Below, piece after piece: positions 1-12,900 of a stretch of DNA of 64,000 nucleotides. Under the pieces are notes generated by a model. That model searched no databases, was not told the origin of the DNA, and saw nothing but the letters and a program-made list of their open reading frames with translations. Origin of the DNA: Linyphia triangularis (Eukaryota; Arthropoda; Arachnida; Araneae; Linyphiidae); assembly GCA_963978545.1 (NCBI GenBank), contig OZ021722.1, forward strand, positions 108,368,442-108,432,441. Direction: 5' to 3'. The translations under genes and the position numbers were made by a program. Position 1 is the first letter of the stretch; every line of letters starts with the position of its first letter.

Positions 1-2525
1 GGGAAATGTAGTCATTCCATCGGCTATTTGAGGCAATTGAACGTATGCAGATTCAGTGATTGTCAGGAAATTTTAATGCGAAAAGTTGCGGTCGGTCTTG
101 CAATGCGAATTTTTGCCGTTTTTCAAAACTTTTTCTAATATTTTTGTAAATTGTTTTTGGTGTTTTTGCTAGCAGTATATCTTCAATTGTCAAAATTACA
201 AATTTCAGTTTAATTTCGGAAAATTTCTAGATTCTTTTAAACTTTTTTGACAAAATCTTTGATAATTCCCTGATTTTTCCCGATATTCCAGGTTTGCCCG
301 ATCTGTGGACACCCCGAAAATTCACCAAAGTAGTTACCCCCCCCCCCCCTAAAAAAAAAAACATGCGACAATTTTGACACACATCCAATTTCATGGTTGC
401 TCTAAATTTTCTATAGAAGGCCCTCTATATATAAGCTTAAATTTCACCAAATGAAAAAAATTTGCAGCTGTAACTTTTTGATGGAAAAATCTTGTAAGTT
501 AGTCCCCCATGTTATTTCAAAGGGAAAAAATAAGTTTTCAAAATAATTTTTTTTTTTTTTTTTTTAATTTGTGGTTTTGTATTAAAAATGTGCTGAACCT
601 TTACAAAGAAGAGATCAGAATGCAAGACCCACAAAAGGTCAATAGAAGAAGAAGAATCTAATTTTTTCCAGCAATTAATGTCAAGATTTTAGCTGAGAAA
701 TAAACTTTTAAATGTTAATAGTGAAAAAAGTAACTTCATTTTACCTTCAGGTTTCATAAATTGTCTTGTCTTATGATTGTTCTTTACCGAACTGTAAATA
801 TTCAGGAACAATATTTTGAACATTAAATGTGAAAATTTTTGCAATGGGCCTCTAGGACCATGAAAGATTGACCACAAGCAATATTTTGAAAATAATCATT
901 AAAAATATTGCAATTCGGCAAGCAAAAATTGTCAATTTCTAGTTTTTACTTAAAATAATGACTGAGCTGACAGGAATGATGGACATGAAAGCAAAAAAAA
1001 AACTAGGTGTGTGAAACATCGCACAACTTTCAATTAGACTTTATTAATGACGTGAATTTGTGTCATTTACCGATTTTATATTTTCATCATTCATTTAGAA
1101 AAAATGGTCAGTTTGGCGATATTTTTTGCGATAATTCTTATATAAGTCTTCAAAAAAAAAAAATTCGCCAAAATGGTGATTTTGGCGATAAACTTTCTGA
1201 TAAACCTTATATTATCCTTTATTATAAGTGAAACTGAGGAGAGAAGGTAAAATGATTGTTAATGAGGTATGCTCAAGGAAAGAGAGCACTGTGTTGAAGA
1301 CATTCCTTTTTCAACTTTTTACGCCATTTAAGCATTTTCACGAGAATTTCAGAGATGGGGATGTTTTGAATACCTAAAGAGGCACTACCACAGCGATTTT
1401 AAACAAAATCGTTAGAGCCGTTTTTTGGCAATTACTGAAAAACATGATTTTTTCAATGGCAGCTACGTTATGCGCATGTGCGATTTTGACGAAAACCTTA
1501 ATGGTAGGTCCTTATGCAATCACCAACCAGCACACCAAATTTGAGCATCGTAGGTCAATTTGTTTGGGAGTTATGCTGACAACAGGCACACATTTTTTCT
1601 GGATCTCTTTTTTGAAATCAGAATGTTCCAAACATGGAAAAATGCAAAAAAAATCATATTTTATTTTTTTGACCAAATACTATACTTTCATTACCCTATG
1701 TATACATATGGGTAATTGAGAGTAAAAAACAGAAACAGATATAACAAGCAGAAGACAGGATTTTGTTTTCACGAAAGATTTCAGTTTATTAGCACTAGTA
1801 TAATTACAACATCAAAAACTAACATTACCATTCAAAACATCGTGATTAAGTTTATTACCATAAGGTTTGTGAATCGGAGCCATTTATAAAGGGGGGGGGG
1901 GGGTAGTGATGTTTGAATATTGGGTTTACGTCCTTTAACAATTTTTAACTTTGTAATTGCATATTTTTAGTTTAAATACATTGACACAAGTACATATCAT
2001 ATGCAGCCTAAAAAAAGTTATGTTAAGGTAGTTATACTTAAAATGATTTTTCAGATAAATGAAATTAAAACAGATGCATTACATTTGTTTTGATATCAAT
2101 CTAAGCATCGAAACTACGGCACAAATATAAAAACTTCTTTACATTTTAGAGAATAGAAACTGGGGTTGGTCCATGGTACAATTTCCAGTCCAATAAACAG
2201 TAGCTAATGAGATCTTGAATGTTAAAATGCACCAAAAACGAAACTGATTTCAGTACACTAAAAAGTCAATTGCATCCATTGTTGTAACATTCAAGAAAAT
2301 AAACATATTGACAAACAAACAATAAGAATGAGAGAAATTAACTTATACAACATCCTAAAGGACTCATAACTAAAAAAGAAACTTCCTTCACCATAACGTC
2401 TCGTGCAAATGTGTTAAAGAGTAACCGATTAATTCTTATAGGGGCTTCAGTGTAATATAAAGTTATTATTTCATACAGTCATCCCTAAAGCCCAGGAAAT
2501 TACCTTACCTAAATAACAATATTAT
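1..2525. other. Non-coding, repeat-derived stretch
   Basis: No supportable gene is seen. Near 240-310 there is a fragment like the right end of the GTGGCCAC inverted-repeat family. C, A and G homopolymer runs occur near 340-360 and 1889. At about 1098-1229 a unit of roughly 75 bp containing TTTGGCGATA occurs twice in tandem. The final exon expected for PGAM5 copy A was looked for here on the minus strand and not found. Confidence 0.5.
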
Positions 2526-3290
2526 TTTCATGACTTCCCAAGACTGAAGTAAAAATATAATTTTTCATGACTCAAAAATCAAATTACGAAATAATAATAA
2601 TAACCTATAGGAATTTTACTAACAAGAACATAGTAAGTAAATCAATGTACCATAAAATGATTTTTATAAAGTTTTATTTTAATTTAAGTAAAAAACCCTT
2701 GTTTCAGTAACTTCCAAATCAGAAGAAAATGGAAAAATAATTTTCCATTCTTTGATATTTCAGTGTTAAAAAAGCTAATCAATCTTTAATAATAAAGAAA
2801 TATTTGAAGAAAGAATAACTCAATAATAATAAATTATATCATCAAAAATCAAAAGTTATCAACAATGCAAAACAGAAGAAAGAAGCTGGGGGAAAAATCA
2901 AAAAGATATAAACACAAACTTATAAAAACTGTTCATTTCAGTTCTCATGTTATGAAAAAAGAATTTCACCTATGAGACCCGACTCGTGTGATGTCACAAA
3001 TTTGGAGTTCAAAAATGCTTTCATTGGCCGTGGTTTTTAACTGTGACCGCTGTTTCCATCATAACGTAAATAAAAACATAGATGAATTTGATGAGCTGAA
3101 TAACGTTTATGACGTCACAGTTACTTGATTTTACTTAAATGTTTAGAAATCCATGAAATTCACTGTATTTCCATGACTTATGGCTATCTTTTTGCGCAAA
3201 ATCATGACTTTCCACGACAAAATTTACCCAATGTCCAAATTCATGACTTTCCATGATATTTCCTGACTTTTCATATGCATGGAAATCCTA
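2526..3290. repeat. Diverged copy of a TTTCTAC-family repeat
   Basis: This segment aligns along most of its length with 6960-7722. Shared blocks include the AACCTATAGGAATTTTACTA stretch, the ACGTCACAGTTAC stretch and the terminal CATGACTTTCCATG motifs. It lacks a clean left terminus, so it is an older or truncated member. It lies downstream of exon 4 of PGAM5 copy A, in the presumed last intron. Confidence 0.6.
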
Positions 3291-3320
3291 TCAATGTTAA
3301 CATAACAGCAGTTAATCAAA

Positions 3321-3724
3321 AGGGTGGCCACAAAATTCAGGAACAAAATTTCTCTGATAATTCCCCGACAGATTTTTGTGGCAAACTTTTTATCAAATTC
3401 CCTAATTTTTCCAGATGTGTAGACACCCTGATCAAATAAAACATGTATGCTAAAGAGATAACATGCTAATTATTTTAAAATGGTTTTGGTGGTAATGAAA
3501 AGTTTAGATTATTCAGTAACATTACACTTCTAACGATTACCACAACGATTCTCTGTGTAAAATGGTACCAAACTATAGATGAAAGGCAAAGCGTGTTTTA
3601 AACAATAATAGAAAATTTCCCTGATTTTCATGAAATTTTTAAAAATGTCCTGACATTTCCACTATCAGAAAGATACCTGACATTTCCCTGATTTTCAAGT
3701 TTTCCAGGTGTTTTTGCCACTCTG
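3321..3724. mobile_element. Non-autonomous TIR element, GTGGCCAC family (copy 1)
   Basis: It starts AGGGTGGCCACAAAATTCAGG and ends TTTTTGCCACTCTG, an imperfect terminal inverted repeat. Flanks are ATCAAA and ATCAAT, consistent with a 6-bp target duplication with one change. The interior has CCTGACATTTCC and CCCTGATTTTC motifs shared with 34049-34460 and 34497-34860. No coding sequence. A hAT-like affiliation is inferred from the CAGGG-type terminus. Confidence 0.6.
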
Positions 3725-3802
3725 ATCAATGTTAAAATAACTTAAACCAAATAAAGTATGAGGCGAATAGATTAAAATCTTAGATTATAAATGCGTACTC
3801 AC

Positions 3803-3933
3803 CTACAAACAAAATAACGTATTACATTTGCATGACAAACTATTATTTCATAACTGTCAGCCTTTTGCTGTGCATCTGCACGATGGAAGTACTGTCTGAA
3901 TGCTCCTTCTATTCTTGGCCCATCAGTGTAATA
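3803..3933 (-). CDS. PGAM5: PGAM5 copy A exon 4
   Basis: The acceptor is TTTAG before 3933 and the donor is GT at 3802-3801. The exon is 131 nt with outgoing phase 2. It encodes DGPRIEGAF, the FHRAD block and [12 protein letters not shown] with the second catalytic histidine. The equivalent exon in copy B is 134 nt; the difference is one codon at the 5' end. Confidence 0.9.
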
Positions 3934-6900
3934 CTAAACAGAAGATGGTTATTTTAATTCACATTAGAAAAACTACTCATAAGCAGTTTTAAAAGGCTCA
4001 ATCGTAACTTGTAATTTAATATTTTTAGAAAATATACCAACAAATGCAAAATTTATGCGATAGTTTTCTAAAATGTAGTTTTTAATTCCCTACATTTGCG
4101 TTATTGTAAAAGCACTAGCAAAAAAAAAAATTGTGATAAATTCAAATTGTTTAGCCTTTGGACAAGCTGTACCAATTGCCACAATTTTTGTTGGTTGGTT
4201 GTTTTCAGATTATCTGGCGCCGTCAGCAACACGAGGGCTATGATGAGCCAAAACATTCGTCATTTGACAAGCCAACATACATTTACAAACACCCATGCCT
4301 CACACGGGACTCGAACCCGCAACCTCGCAGTCTAGAAGCTAGTATGCTAACCACTATACCGATTGGTCGGCCCACAATTTTTGTTAGTCAGCCCTTTTAT
4401 ACAATAACACAAATATAAAAAATTTTAAACTATGTTTTAGAAAATACTACACAAAGAATACAGTATATTTTCTAAAAATATTAAATTTACTGATTAATAA
4501 TAAAATAAAAACTAAATTTTTTAAACATTTATCATGATATGAAACTTTAGAAAAATGAATTATATAACAAAAGAAGTACAATATAAAAGGAGTAGATTAC
4601 AATGATTGAGAAAACGTGATGACTGATGGCATTAATTTTTTAACCTATTATAATATAGTTATTGTACTATCAGGTATAATTATTTTGATGAAATACATTA
4701 ATGCTAGACCTTTTACAAAGCCTTACTTCTGACTCTACAAAAGTTTTAAATAGTGATAATTTCTATTCAATATATTACCATGTTTTTTGAAAATAAATCT
4801 AAGATTACTACAATTGAACCCTTGAAGATGAATTTTTTTTTTTAAGCGGGGGAGAGGAGAGAGAACACAACTTTTTGGATATTAAATTCTTTCTTTGGAA
4901 AACTAGCAAATTTGCAGAATTATTTACTGAATATTAATTGTATTATACCACATTCCCAAAGCAAAAACTGTTGCTGTAAATGTCACAGCAGAGGAGGGAA
5001 TTTATTTGTTAAATGTTTTATCTGAAGTTGAACATTTTAACCTAGACTTAAAATCTTCTTAATTTTTTGAGCTATCAAACTAAGGGGATTATTTAAAGTA
5101 AAAGTTGGTTATTACAGGGGTGAAAACCATCAAAAGTAAAAAAAAAAAAAATGAGGGAAATATACACAATGTTATTTTGAACCTCAAAAATGGCTGAACA
5201 AGAACATATTTGTATACTAATGAGTATACAGAACAGTGGTGCAGACAGAAAAAATTTTTTAGGAAGATTTTAGGCAAATTAAGTCTGATAAAGCCCTATA
5301 AAGACTACTAGAAATAAAAATTGTAGAATAATTAATAGTTTAAAAAACTAAAAAAATATGCTTTTATAGAAAAGTGAACTAAAAAGTAGAAAATAATTTT
5401 AAATAAGTTTGAAATAAGAATAGAGTGATTAACAAGAAATATTTATTTTATCGTAAAAAAGCGTGGGGTGCTTTTTAAGATATTTTCAACAATTGACATC
5501 AAGCACCCCACGCTTTTTTAAGATAAAATAAATATTTCTTGTTAATCACTCTATTCTTATTTCAAACTTATTTAAAATTATTTTCTACTTTTTAGTTCAC
5601 TTTTCTATAAAAGCGTATTTTTTTAGTTTTTTAAACTATTAATTATTTTCTACTTTTTAGTTTGGTTTTCTATTAAAGCGTGTTTTTTTAGTTTTTAAAC
5701 TATTAATTATTTTTTCTGTAAACTATAATTTTTTAGTTAGTGTATAAAACTCTCCAGTTGTTTCTGCCAATAGTCACATGCTTGTCTCAAATTTAAGTCA
5801 TGTGTATGCCTTAGTACACACCGTATTACTTGGCACAAAACACTACCGTGTCTCTGAATATGAAAAATCACTAATCCTGAAGATCCTGGTAAGGATAATG
5901 CGACTAAAAAAAACACGCTTTGTATAACTGTCGTTCAAACGACAAATCTTTCAAACGGCACACAAGGGTTCGATTCCGGAGAAGGTTGGTTTTTTGGAAT
6001 TTAACGGCGCAAGGGCAACACGAGCTAATCCTTGTGATAAAGCAACAAACTTATTGAATTATTGAATTGTCATCGGTCCTTAATAAGTATGCCAAATTTC
6101 GAGTTAATCCGACGTTTTGAAGGGGGTCAAAATCATGTTCAAAGATTCCGTTACATACATACATCTGAAGCTAATAAAAGCGTATTAAAAAGCGGAATTT
6201 CTCAGAGAAAAAAAAGCGAAAGATTTTCACCCCTGTTATAATGTGGCTACAAAAATAATTTGGATTCTTAAAATAAATTAACAGTTTGGAACAGAATTGT
6301 AGACTTTGGCACTTTTAGAATTGTTCTGAAATCAATTGACGTGTTCTATTAAAAAAAAAGTTGCCTATAATATGCTTGGTACTTATATGGTTCCATTTAA
6401 ATTAAATGGTTGATTTGAACACAATAATGGTTAATCAGGCTGGGAACTAAAACTTAACTTAGATTCCGACCACAAAAAACAATCATACCTAATGCTGGAT
6501 TCGAACCCATTAACTTTGGCATGCGAGACCAGAGTGTTGATCATTTTAAATTAAATTAACATTATTTAATGTAGGAAGATGTACAATTCTAACGAAAGCG
6601 AGTGTTTTAAAACTAGGATTTAAAAGAACAAATAGTACAAATTGTCACAAAACACTTCCTTTCAAATAACCATTCACAATTTAGGTCAACTCTAGCCTGA
6701 ATGCAAACCATTATCAATATATAAAGTTAAGCGTTATATAATAAATTGAAGAGAGAAGACTTCGGTTATGTCGCTGATAACACGAATAAAGTATAACTCT
6801 ATACAACTCACTTCAACCAGGAAGTATGGTAAGTGTGAAGTAAAGCTTTCAAGAAATTTAGAAGAGGATCCGCAGATAAAATATTAAAAGTTTAAATAAA

Positions 6901-9900
6901 AATATACTATTTATATTAATACTTATAGCATTCACAAGCTATACATATTAAGTTATATACAGGGTTTCTACTAAAATAAAAGGTAAAAAAATCCATGACT
7001 TTTCACGACTTTCCAGGACTGAAGCAAATAGTTTTCCAAGACTCAAGATATCAAATCACAAAAAGAAATAATAATAATAACAACCTATAGGAATTTTACT
7101 AACAAGAACATAGCAATGTACCAAAAAATGATTTTTATAAAATTTCATTTTAAATTAAGTAGAAAATCCTTGTTTTAGTAACTTCCAAATCAGAAGAAAA
7201 AGGGAAAAATAATTTTCTATTCTTTGATATTTCAGTATTAAAAAAGCTAATCAATCTTTAACAAAGAAATATTTGAAAAAAGAACAAGTCAATAATAATA
7301 AATCATATCATCAAAAATCAAATGTTTTGATATTAACAATGCAAAACTGAAGAAAGACGAGTAAAAAAAAAATTTTTTAAATGTAGACACAAGCTTATCA
7401 AAACTGTTCATTTCAGTTCTCATATTAAGAAAAAAAATGTTCACCAATGTGACTTTACTAGTGTTACTTAGAAATGTTTTCAAAGGCTGCGGTTTTTAAT
7501 TGTGACCGTTGTTTCCGTCAAAACGTAAATGAATTTTCAATGAGCTGAATAGCAATTATGGTTTTTATGACGTCACAGTTACGTGATTTTACTTAAAATG
7601 TTTAGAAATCCATGAAATTCACAGTATTTCCACGAGTTTATTTTTGCTCAAAATCATGACTTTCCACAACAAAATTTACCCTATGTCCAAATTCATGACT
7701 TTCCATACCTGTAGAAACCTTGTATATATATATATATATATTTTATTTTTTACACATATATTTTCAGGGAGAAAACAAGAAAAAAAGTAAAATGTTGTTT
7801 CAAGAAGTTACAAAAATTAATCATGCATTTAAAAAAAAAAAAAAATCACGAAGGAGGTATCATGCCAAAAAACAGTGCTGATTTACATAGCTAATTTAAA
7901 GGAAATCAGTTAATTTTGGAATCTATAAAGCATAAAATAATTTAAAGAAAAAGGGAAATATGATAAATAAATTACTTTATTTTCTTTCTTCTCAATATTC
8001 AAATAATATGGAATTGTTTTTGCTTTTTTATCAATATAAAAAAATTTACCTGCAACCTAACCCAAATTTGTTTGATTAGACTTTTGATTGTCTGAATTGG
8101 AAATAAAAAAAATAAAAAAATACATAATTTATTTCTAAGCAATGACAATTTAATTTTATTCATTAGTTTATATAGACATCATATAATTTCCTTGACATTG
8201 TTATTTATGTTTCATTAATATTAACTCAAATCTACATTGGTTTCATTATTCTTGAAACTATTGCACTATCAATCTCAGATAAATGTATTCACATAAAGAA
8301 ATTGCAAATATAGAATTAAAACACAAATATCAATTTGGAATGAAAATTCACTAAATATAAGTAGACATGGTACAGTTCACAAGCAAACAAAGATTAACAC
8401 ATGAAAGGGATGAAAACTAACAAAAAAAAATCAAATTTTCAAAAAATCCAAGAAGTCAAACAACTTAAAACAAATATATTGTATTGCAGGTTAATCGAAT
8501 TAAAGTTTTATGAAGTATAGTAGTTATAATTCCAGGGGGCCTTTTTTTGCTTTTTTTTTTTAAAAATAAGTAGAAATTTTAGGGATAATTCTAAAAACGT
8601 TAAGGATAAATCTAAAAAATTAAGGGATATTTCTTTTAAAGATGACATAGGCTCCCAAACACAGACATTCATTTCAAAGCCTGTTTCAATGCAGGCAAAA
8701 AAAAAAAAATTACCAATTTTAAAAACATTGAATAATCAAAATCTCAGAATAGATTTTCTCTTCTGGAAGAATATCTGGGTTTTTTTTTTCATGGGTTTTG
8801 AAGGAAAATCTGGGAATTTTGTGGTTTTACAATTTTTTAGGAATTATCAAAAAATTTAAGTACAATTTTTGGGAGAAACAAAAATTGAAGGAATTATAGG
8901 AATTTTAGGGCGAATGCGACCTGTGTAATTCTTTTAAACTACATTCAAAACAGTGACATTTTGATCAAAAAAGCAAAAATCAGTAAGTCCGCTTAACTGG
9001 AGAAAATATCTTGCCTTATATGGTTCTCTCCAAGAACCAATAGCAGGTTCTACCGGAATAGGATTACCTTCACACAACATTTCAGAGTACTCCACAGACA
9101 GATCAGGAAGGAATTTGTGAATAATATCTGTAGTTTCTTCAGCACGAGTCATTGTTGAACGTATAAGCTTTGTGTAGGGAAGTTTTAAGTCTTTCAGCCT
9201 TCGTCCAACTATTTCTGCCTGTGCTTGCCCTAAAATTATACCATTGGGATCACACATTCATGAAAAATTAAATCTTTAAATACACTTGAAGAATGATAAG
9301 TTGTATATATGTTCCATGTTTTCAGAATACATTTTGTTTGAATGTGCAAGAGAGCTAAATAGACCTAATGGTTTATTTTTTCAGCCACGATTTCTGCCAG
9401 AGTGCTGCTTTGAAGATTTTGAAATTTGGTAACGGCATATCACCAGTAACAAAAGTTAATTAAAAAGAAGGCAAAATAACGAAGTGGTTTTTTTTATAAC
9501 ACTAAAAAAAATGTTATGAGCTAGCATATAATAATTTAAATAAATAATTTTAAAAAAGTAACGTAAGTAATTTTGCTTTTAAATGTTTTTAATGAACTTT
9601 TATTACTGATGCTACATCTAAAACAAATACAAATTTTAAAACCAACAACAGGCTCAAGGCCCAACAGTGTTGGTCGAGTAAAAAATATATATACACACAC
9701 ATAGAAACAGAATTTGCATACAATAAATACAGGATCATACATGATAATACAATATACAAAGTTAACACAGCGTTTGACAATCATACTGGAAAAATACAAT
9801 ACATAATGCAAGCTGACAAATTTTGTAGAATCCAACAATATGCTAACATAAGTAACAAAATATAGTAACTAAATTACCGAAATTAAATATATACAAGTTT

Positions 9901-12900
9901 TGCAGCACAAAATATAAGTTACTTACCTGGCCAATGCAATCCAATTATTGCCCATTGAAGATCCCCCAGAGCATATCTAACTGTTTCTCAAAACTCTTTA
10001 CGTTTACAGACTTTACAACATTTGCTGGCAAATCATTCCAATCCTATTGTAAAAATAGTGTTTTCGTCCTTCCCTATTAAATAGAGATTTAAACATTTTT
10101 CACCCATTTCCTCATGTCCAATTGTCAGTGACCAATTCTAAACCCTTAACTTTCCCCTATGCAATAAATTTAAACAACTGGATCAAATGCCCCTTGTCCT
10201 TCTTTCCTGCAATGTGTATACGTTTAATTTGTTCAATCTATCCTCATATGCCATGCCCGAAGTACTCTGAATTATTTTCGTTGCTTTGTGTTGAACTTTT
10301 TCTGGAAAATCAATGATCTTTTTTAAAAAAAGTGGTCAAAACTGTACTGCATACTCAACCACTGGGATCCCTGTTATAAAATTCCATACGCTTCAAAGCA
10401 ATACTCCGGCATAAACTGTAGCCAGAAAAAAAGCATTGGGGGCAGAGACGGATTGAGGTTCTTTTTTAAGAGATAATATACATTGGGCATCTATATAGAT
10501 TTCGAAAACATGTACTTATTACTTGAAAAGTGACTGTTAATTTTAGAACGTCATCAAACACAATTTTTAGAATTTTATAGAGTGGAAAAATACTGATAGT
10601 GTATTGTTATGAATTTTTCCACTGAAAGAATGATGGCACAGTTTTCACGGTATAAAAATATTTATTCTCTCTTCGGAAAACTCACAAACTTTATTCATAG
10701 GCAACAGTTTAATTACTCTCAAGCTTCAACACAAGCTTCAACAAAAATGACTTCGAATACAGCGATTATACAAGCTCACTCCAATAGATAAACAAAGCGA
10801 TCAGTTTTCATCGAATTCCGAAGTCAATCTGAAAACTTTCCCGATCTACGGTCTTTAAATACCAGGCGCGTGAGAATGTTCGCGAAATTTCCAGCCAATT
10901 CGTCGGAAAAGAAACGTCTCGAAATTTCTCGATTGCCTTAGGTGTTGCCACCTTTTTCTAACCTGTAAAATCGCTATTAATAAATAAAATAAGATAAAAT
11001 AAATTAAAATAGAATTTTAAAATAACACGTCACTATTTAAACTATATACAGACAATTTGTGCAACAGTATGAATATCTTGGTCCAACAGGCTTAATTGTT
11101 AAGAGTTCAATAGAGTAATCTAAAAAGATTGAACTACAAACCACTGGCCAAATCTTTCATAACACACCAAATAATAAACAGGTTATCATATAAAAATACT
11201 GATAGTTTCAGAGGAAGTCCTAGTAGGGATCATTTCCTATACTCGCTATGATATAAACTTCTAGCCCAGTGCAGTTAGAAACTACTCTGTATAACCACCT
11301 TCAAATTTGGTGAGTAGGTTAGTTAAAGATCAATAAATGAAATGACATAAAATGTAGACCTAAAAATTTAAATTTTCAAGTAGTAATCAGTGGCCGGTAG
11401 ATACTTTTACAGGGTTCCCACTCAAATCACAGAATGAAAATCAATGACTTTTCAATGACTTTTAAGGACCTAATTAATGTTTTAAAGGACCTATGAAAAT
11501 TCGTTTTCAGGCATCATATCTGTATTTAAATTTTTAATAAAGTATATTCTACCAAAAAAGTTAGTTGGTGGAAGAGCAATACAAATACGTCGAAAAATTT
11601 TGATACAGTGCAGATAAGTGGCGGTCACGCTGGGATAGCAAGTCGAGTTGTATTTTTATAAATTCTGCAGCTGGACAACATCTGTAAAAATTAAGGACTT
11701 TTAAGGACCTCTAAGTATTTTCAAGGACTTTTAAGCACCTCAAAGCATTTTCAAGCACTTTCAAGGCCTTGAAAACAAGTTAAAAAATAATAAGCACTTT
11801 TAATGACTTTCAATGACCGTGGGAACCCTGTTTTAGTTTAGTAGCCATTTCATCGCAGTCTCTTCTTTTTTTTACCAATCGCCCAACCAGGGAAGGGGAG
11901 GTTGGGGTTTTACCTTTTATCTGAATGTATGCAGCAGCGAGTTCAAACTTATTATTATTTTATGAAGGAGGATGTTTCGATTCTTTATTTGATTTGTATT
12001 AAATATATAAATGTAAAAGCATATCGAAGTTAATTGTGTTTAATAAAATGCCAATGAAAGTACAAAAAAAAAATCAAGTACAGGATCTAAGCTTTTTCAC
12101 TTATGGATACCTATAGATTTGTTGCACATCTGTAACATAGCGCTGTAAAGGGTTAATAAAAACGAAAAAATCTGACACAATCAATTTGAAATATTAAGGA
12201 ATTTAGGGTTCTAATATATTCTGTTGACAAAAAACACAAGATAAGAAGAAAAATAATCATGCTTGTAAAAGATGCAGTCAGATTGAATAAGAGAATTTTT
12301 TTTAACAGTAAGACTACCGGTGGCCGCGCTTTTTAAGTTATAGGTAACTAAAAACATAATAGAAATACTACGCAAATAATTAAGGTTCTAATATACTTTG
12401 TTGACAAAAACACCAGGCAAGAAGAAAAATAATCATGCCTATAAAGGATGCAGTCAGATTGAAGTTTGAAGATTTTTTTAACAACAAGGCGGCGGCCACA
12501 CCCGCACAGGGAATGCAAGAAGGGAAACTAAAAAATTTCAAAATTCCCCGACACTTTTCTAATTTTCCTAAATTTCCGGTTCCGTCACCACTCTTTTCAA
12601 GTCATGAATCTGTATCGTGGATGAATGGATTTTAACGGCTTTTACACCCGTAATTACAAGATTTCAAGAAAAGAAAGGAAGATTTTCCTTGATTTGGAAA
12701 TTTCAGTATATTCGGTAACAATTATAAAAAAATCGTATGTGAGGGGAGAAACGAAAGGTGGCTGGTTCATTAGTTTATTTAATCGCCTAATCACGCCATT
12801 TAATCAACCTGTGGCGAGTAGCGACTAGATATTTTCAGCTCTAATAAAATGTTTTCATTTAATGTACATCTATTATAAATTAAAATAGCAAAAGACAAAA

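Larger units (their letters stand above)
5115..6235. mobile_element. TIR element, CAGGGGTGA family, containing a foldback
   Basis: The termini are CAGGGGTGAAAA and TTTTCACCCCTG. Flanks TTATTA and TTATAA match a 6-bp target duplication with one change. The right end (AAAGCGGAATTT then TTTTCACCCCTG) resembles that of 43601-45045. Inside are a 147-bp-arm inverted repeat (5327-5647) and a SINE/LINE-tail-like segment near 5920-6180. No transposase is recognised. Confidence 0.65.

Noticed and set aside
1..3800. Missing last exon of PGAM5 copy A
   Set aside because: No minus-strand FPPEGW-like coding could be found; it is more likely beyond the window than decayed here, but this cannot be decided from the sequence.
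4290..4345. t/rRNA-like tRNA gene
   Set aside because: A and B boxes are present but the 3' half of a tRNA cloverleaf is missing and the same sequence with target duplications occurs three times; it is a SINE.
8533..8926. Possible CAGG-ended element in a PGAM5 intron
   Set aside because: Termini pair poorly and the flanking TAATTC repeats are not in register with the ends.
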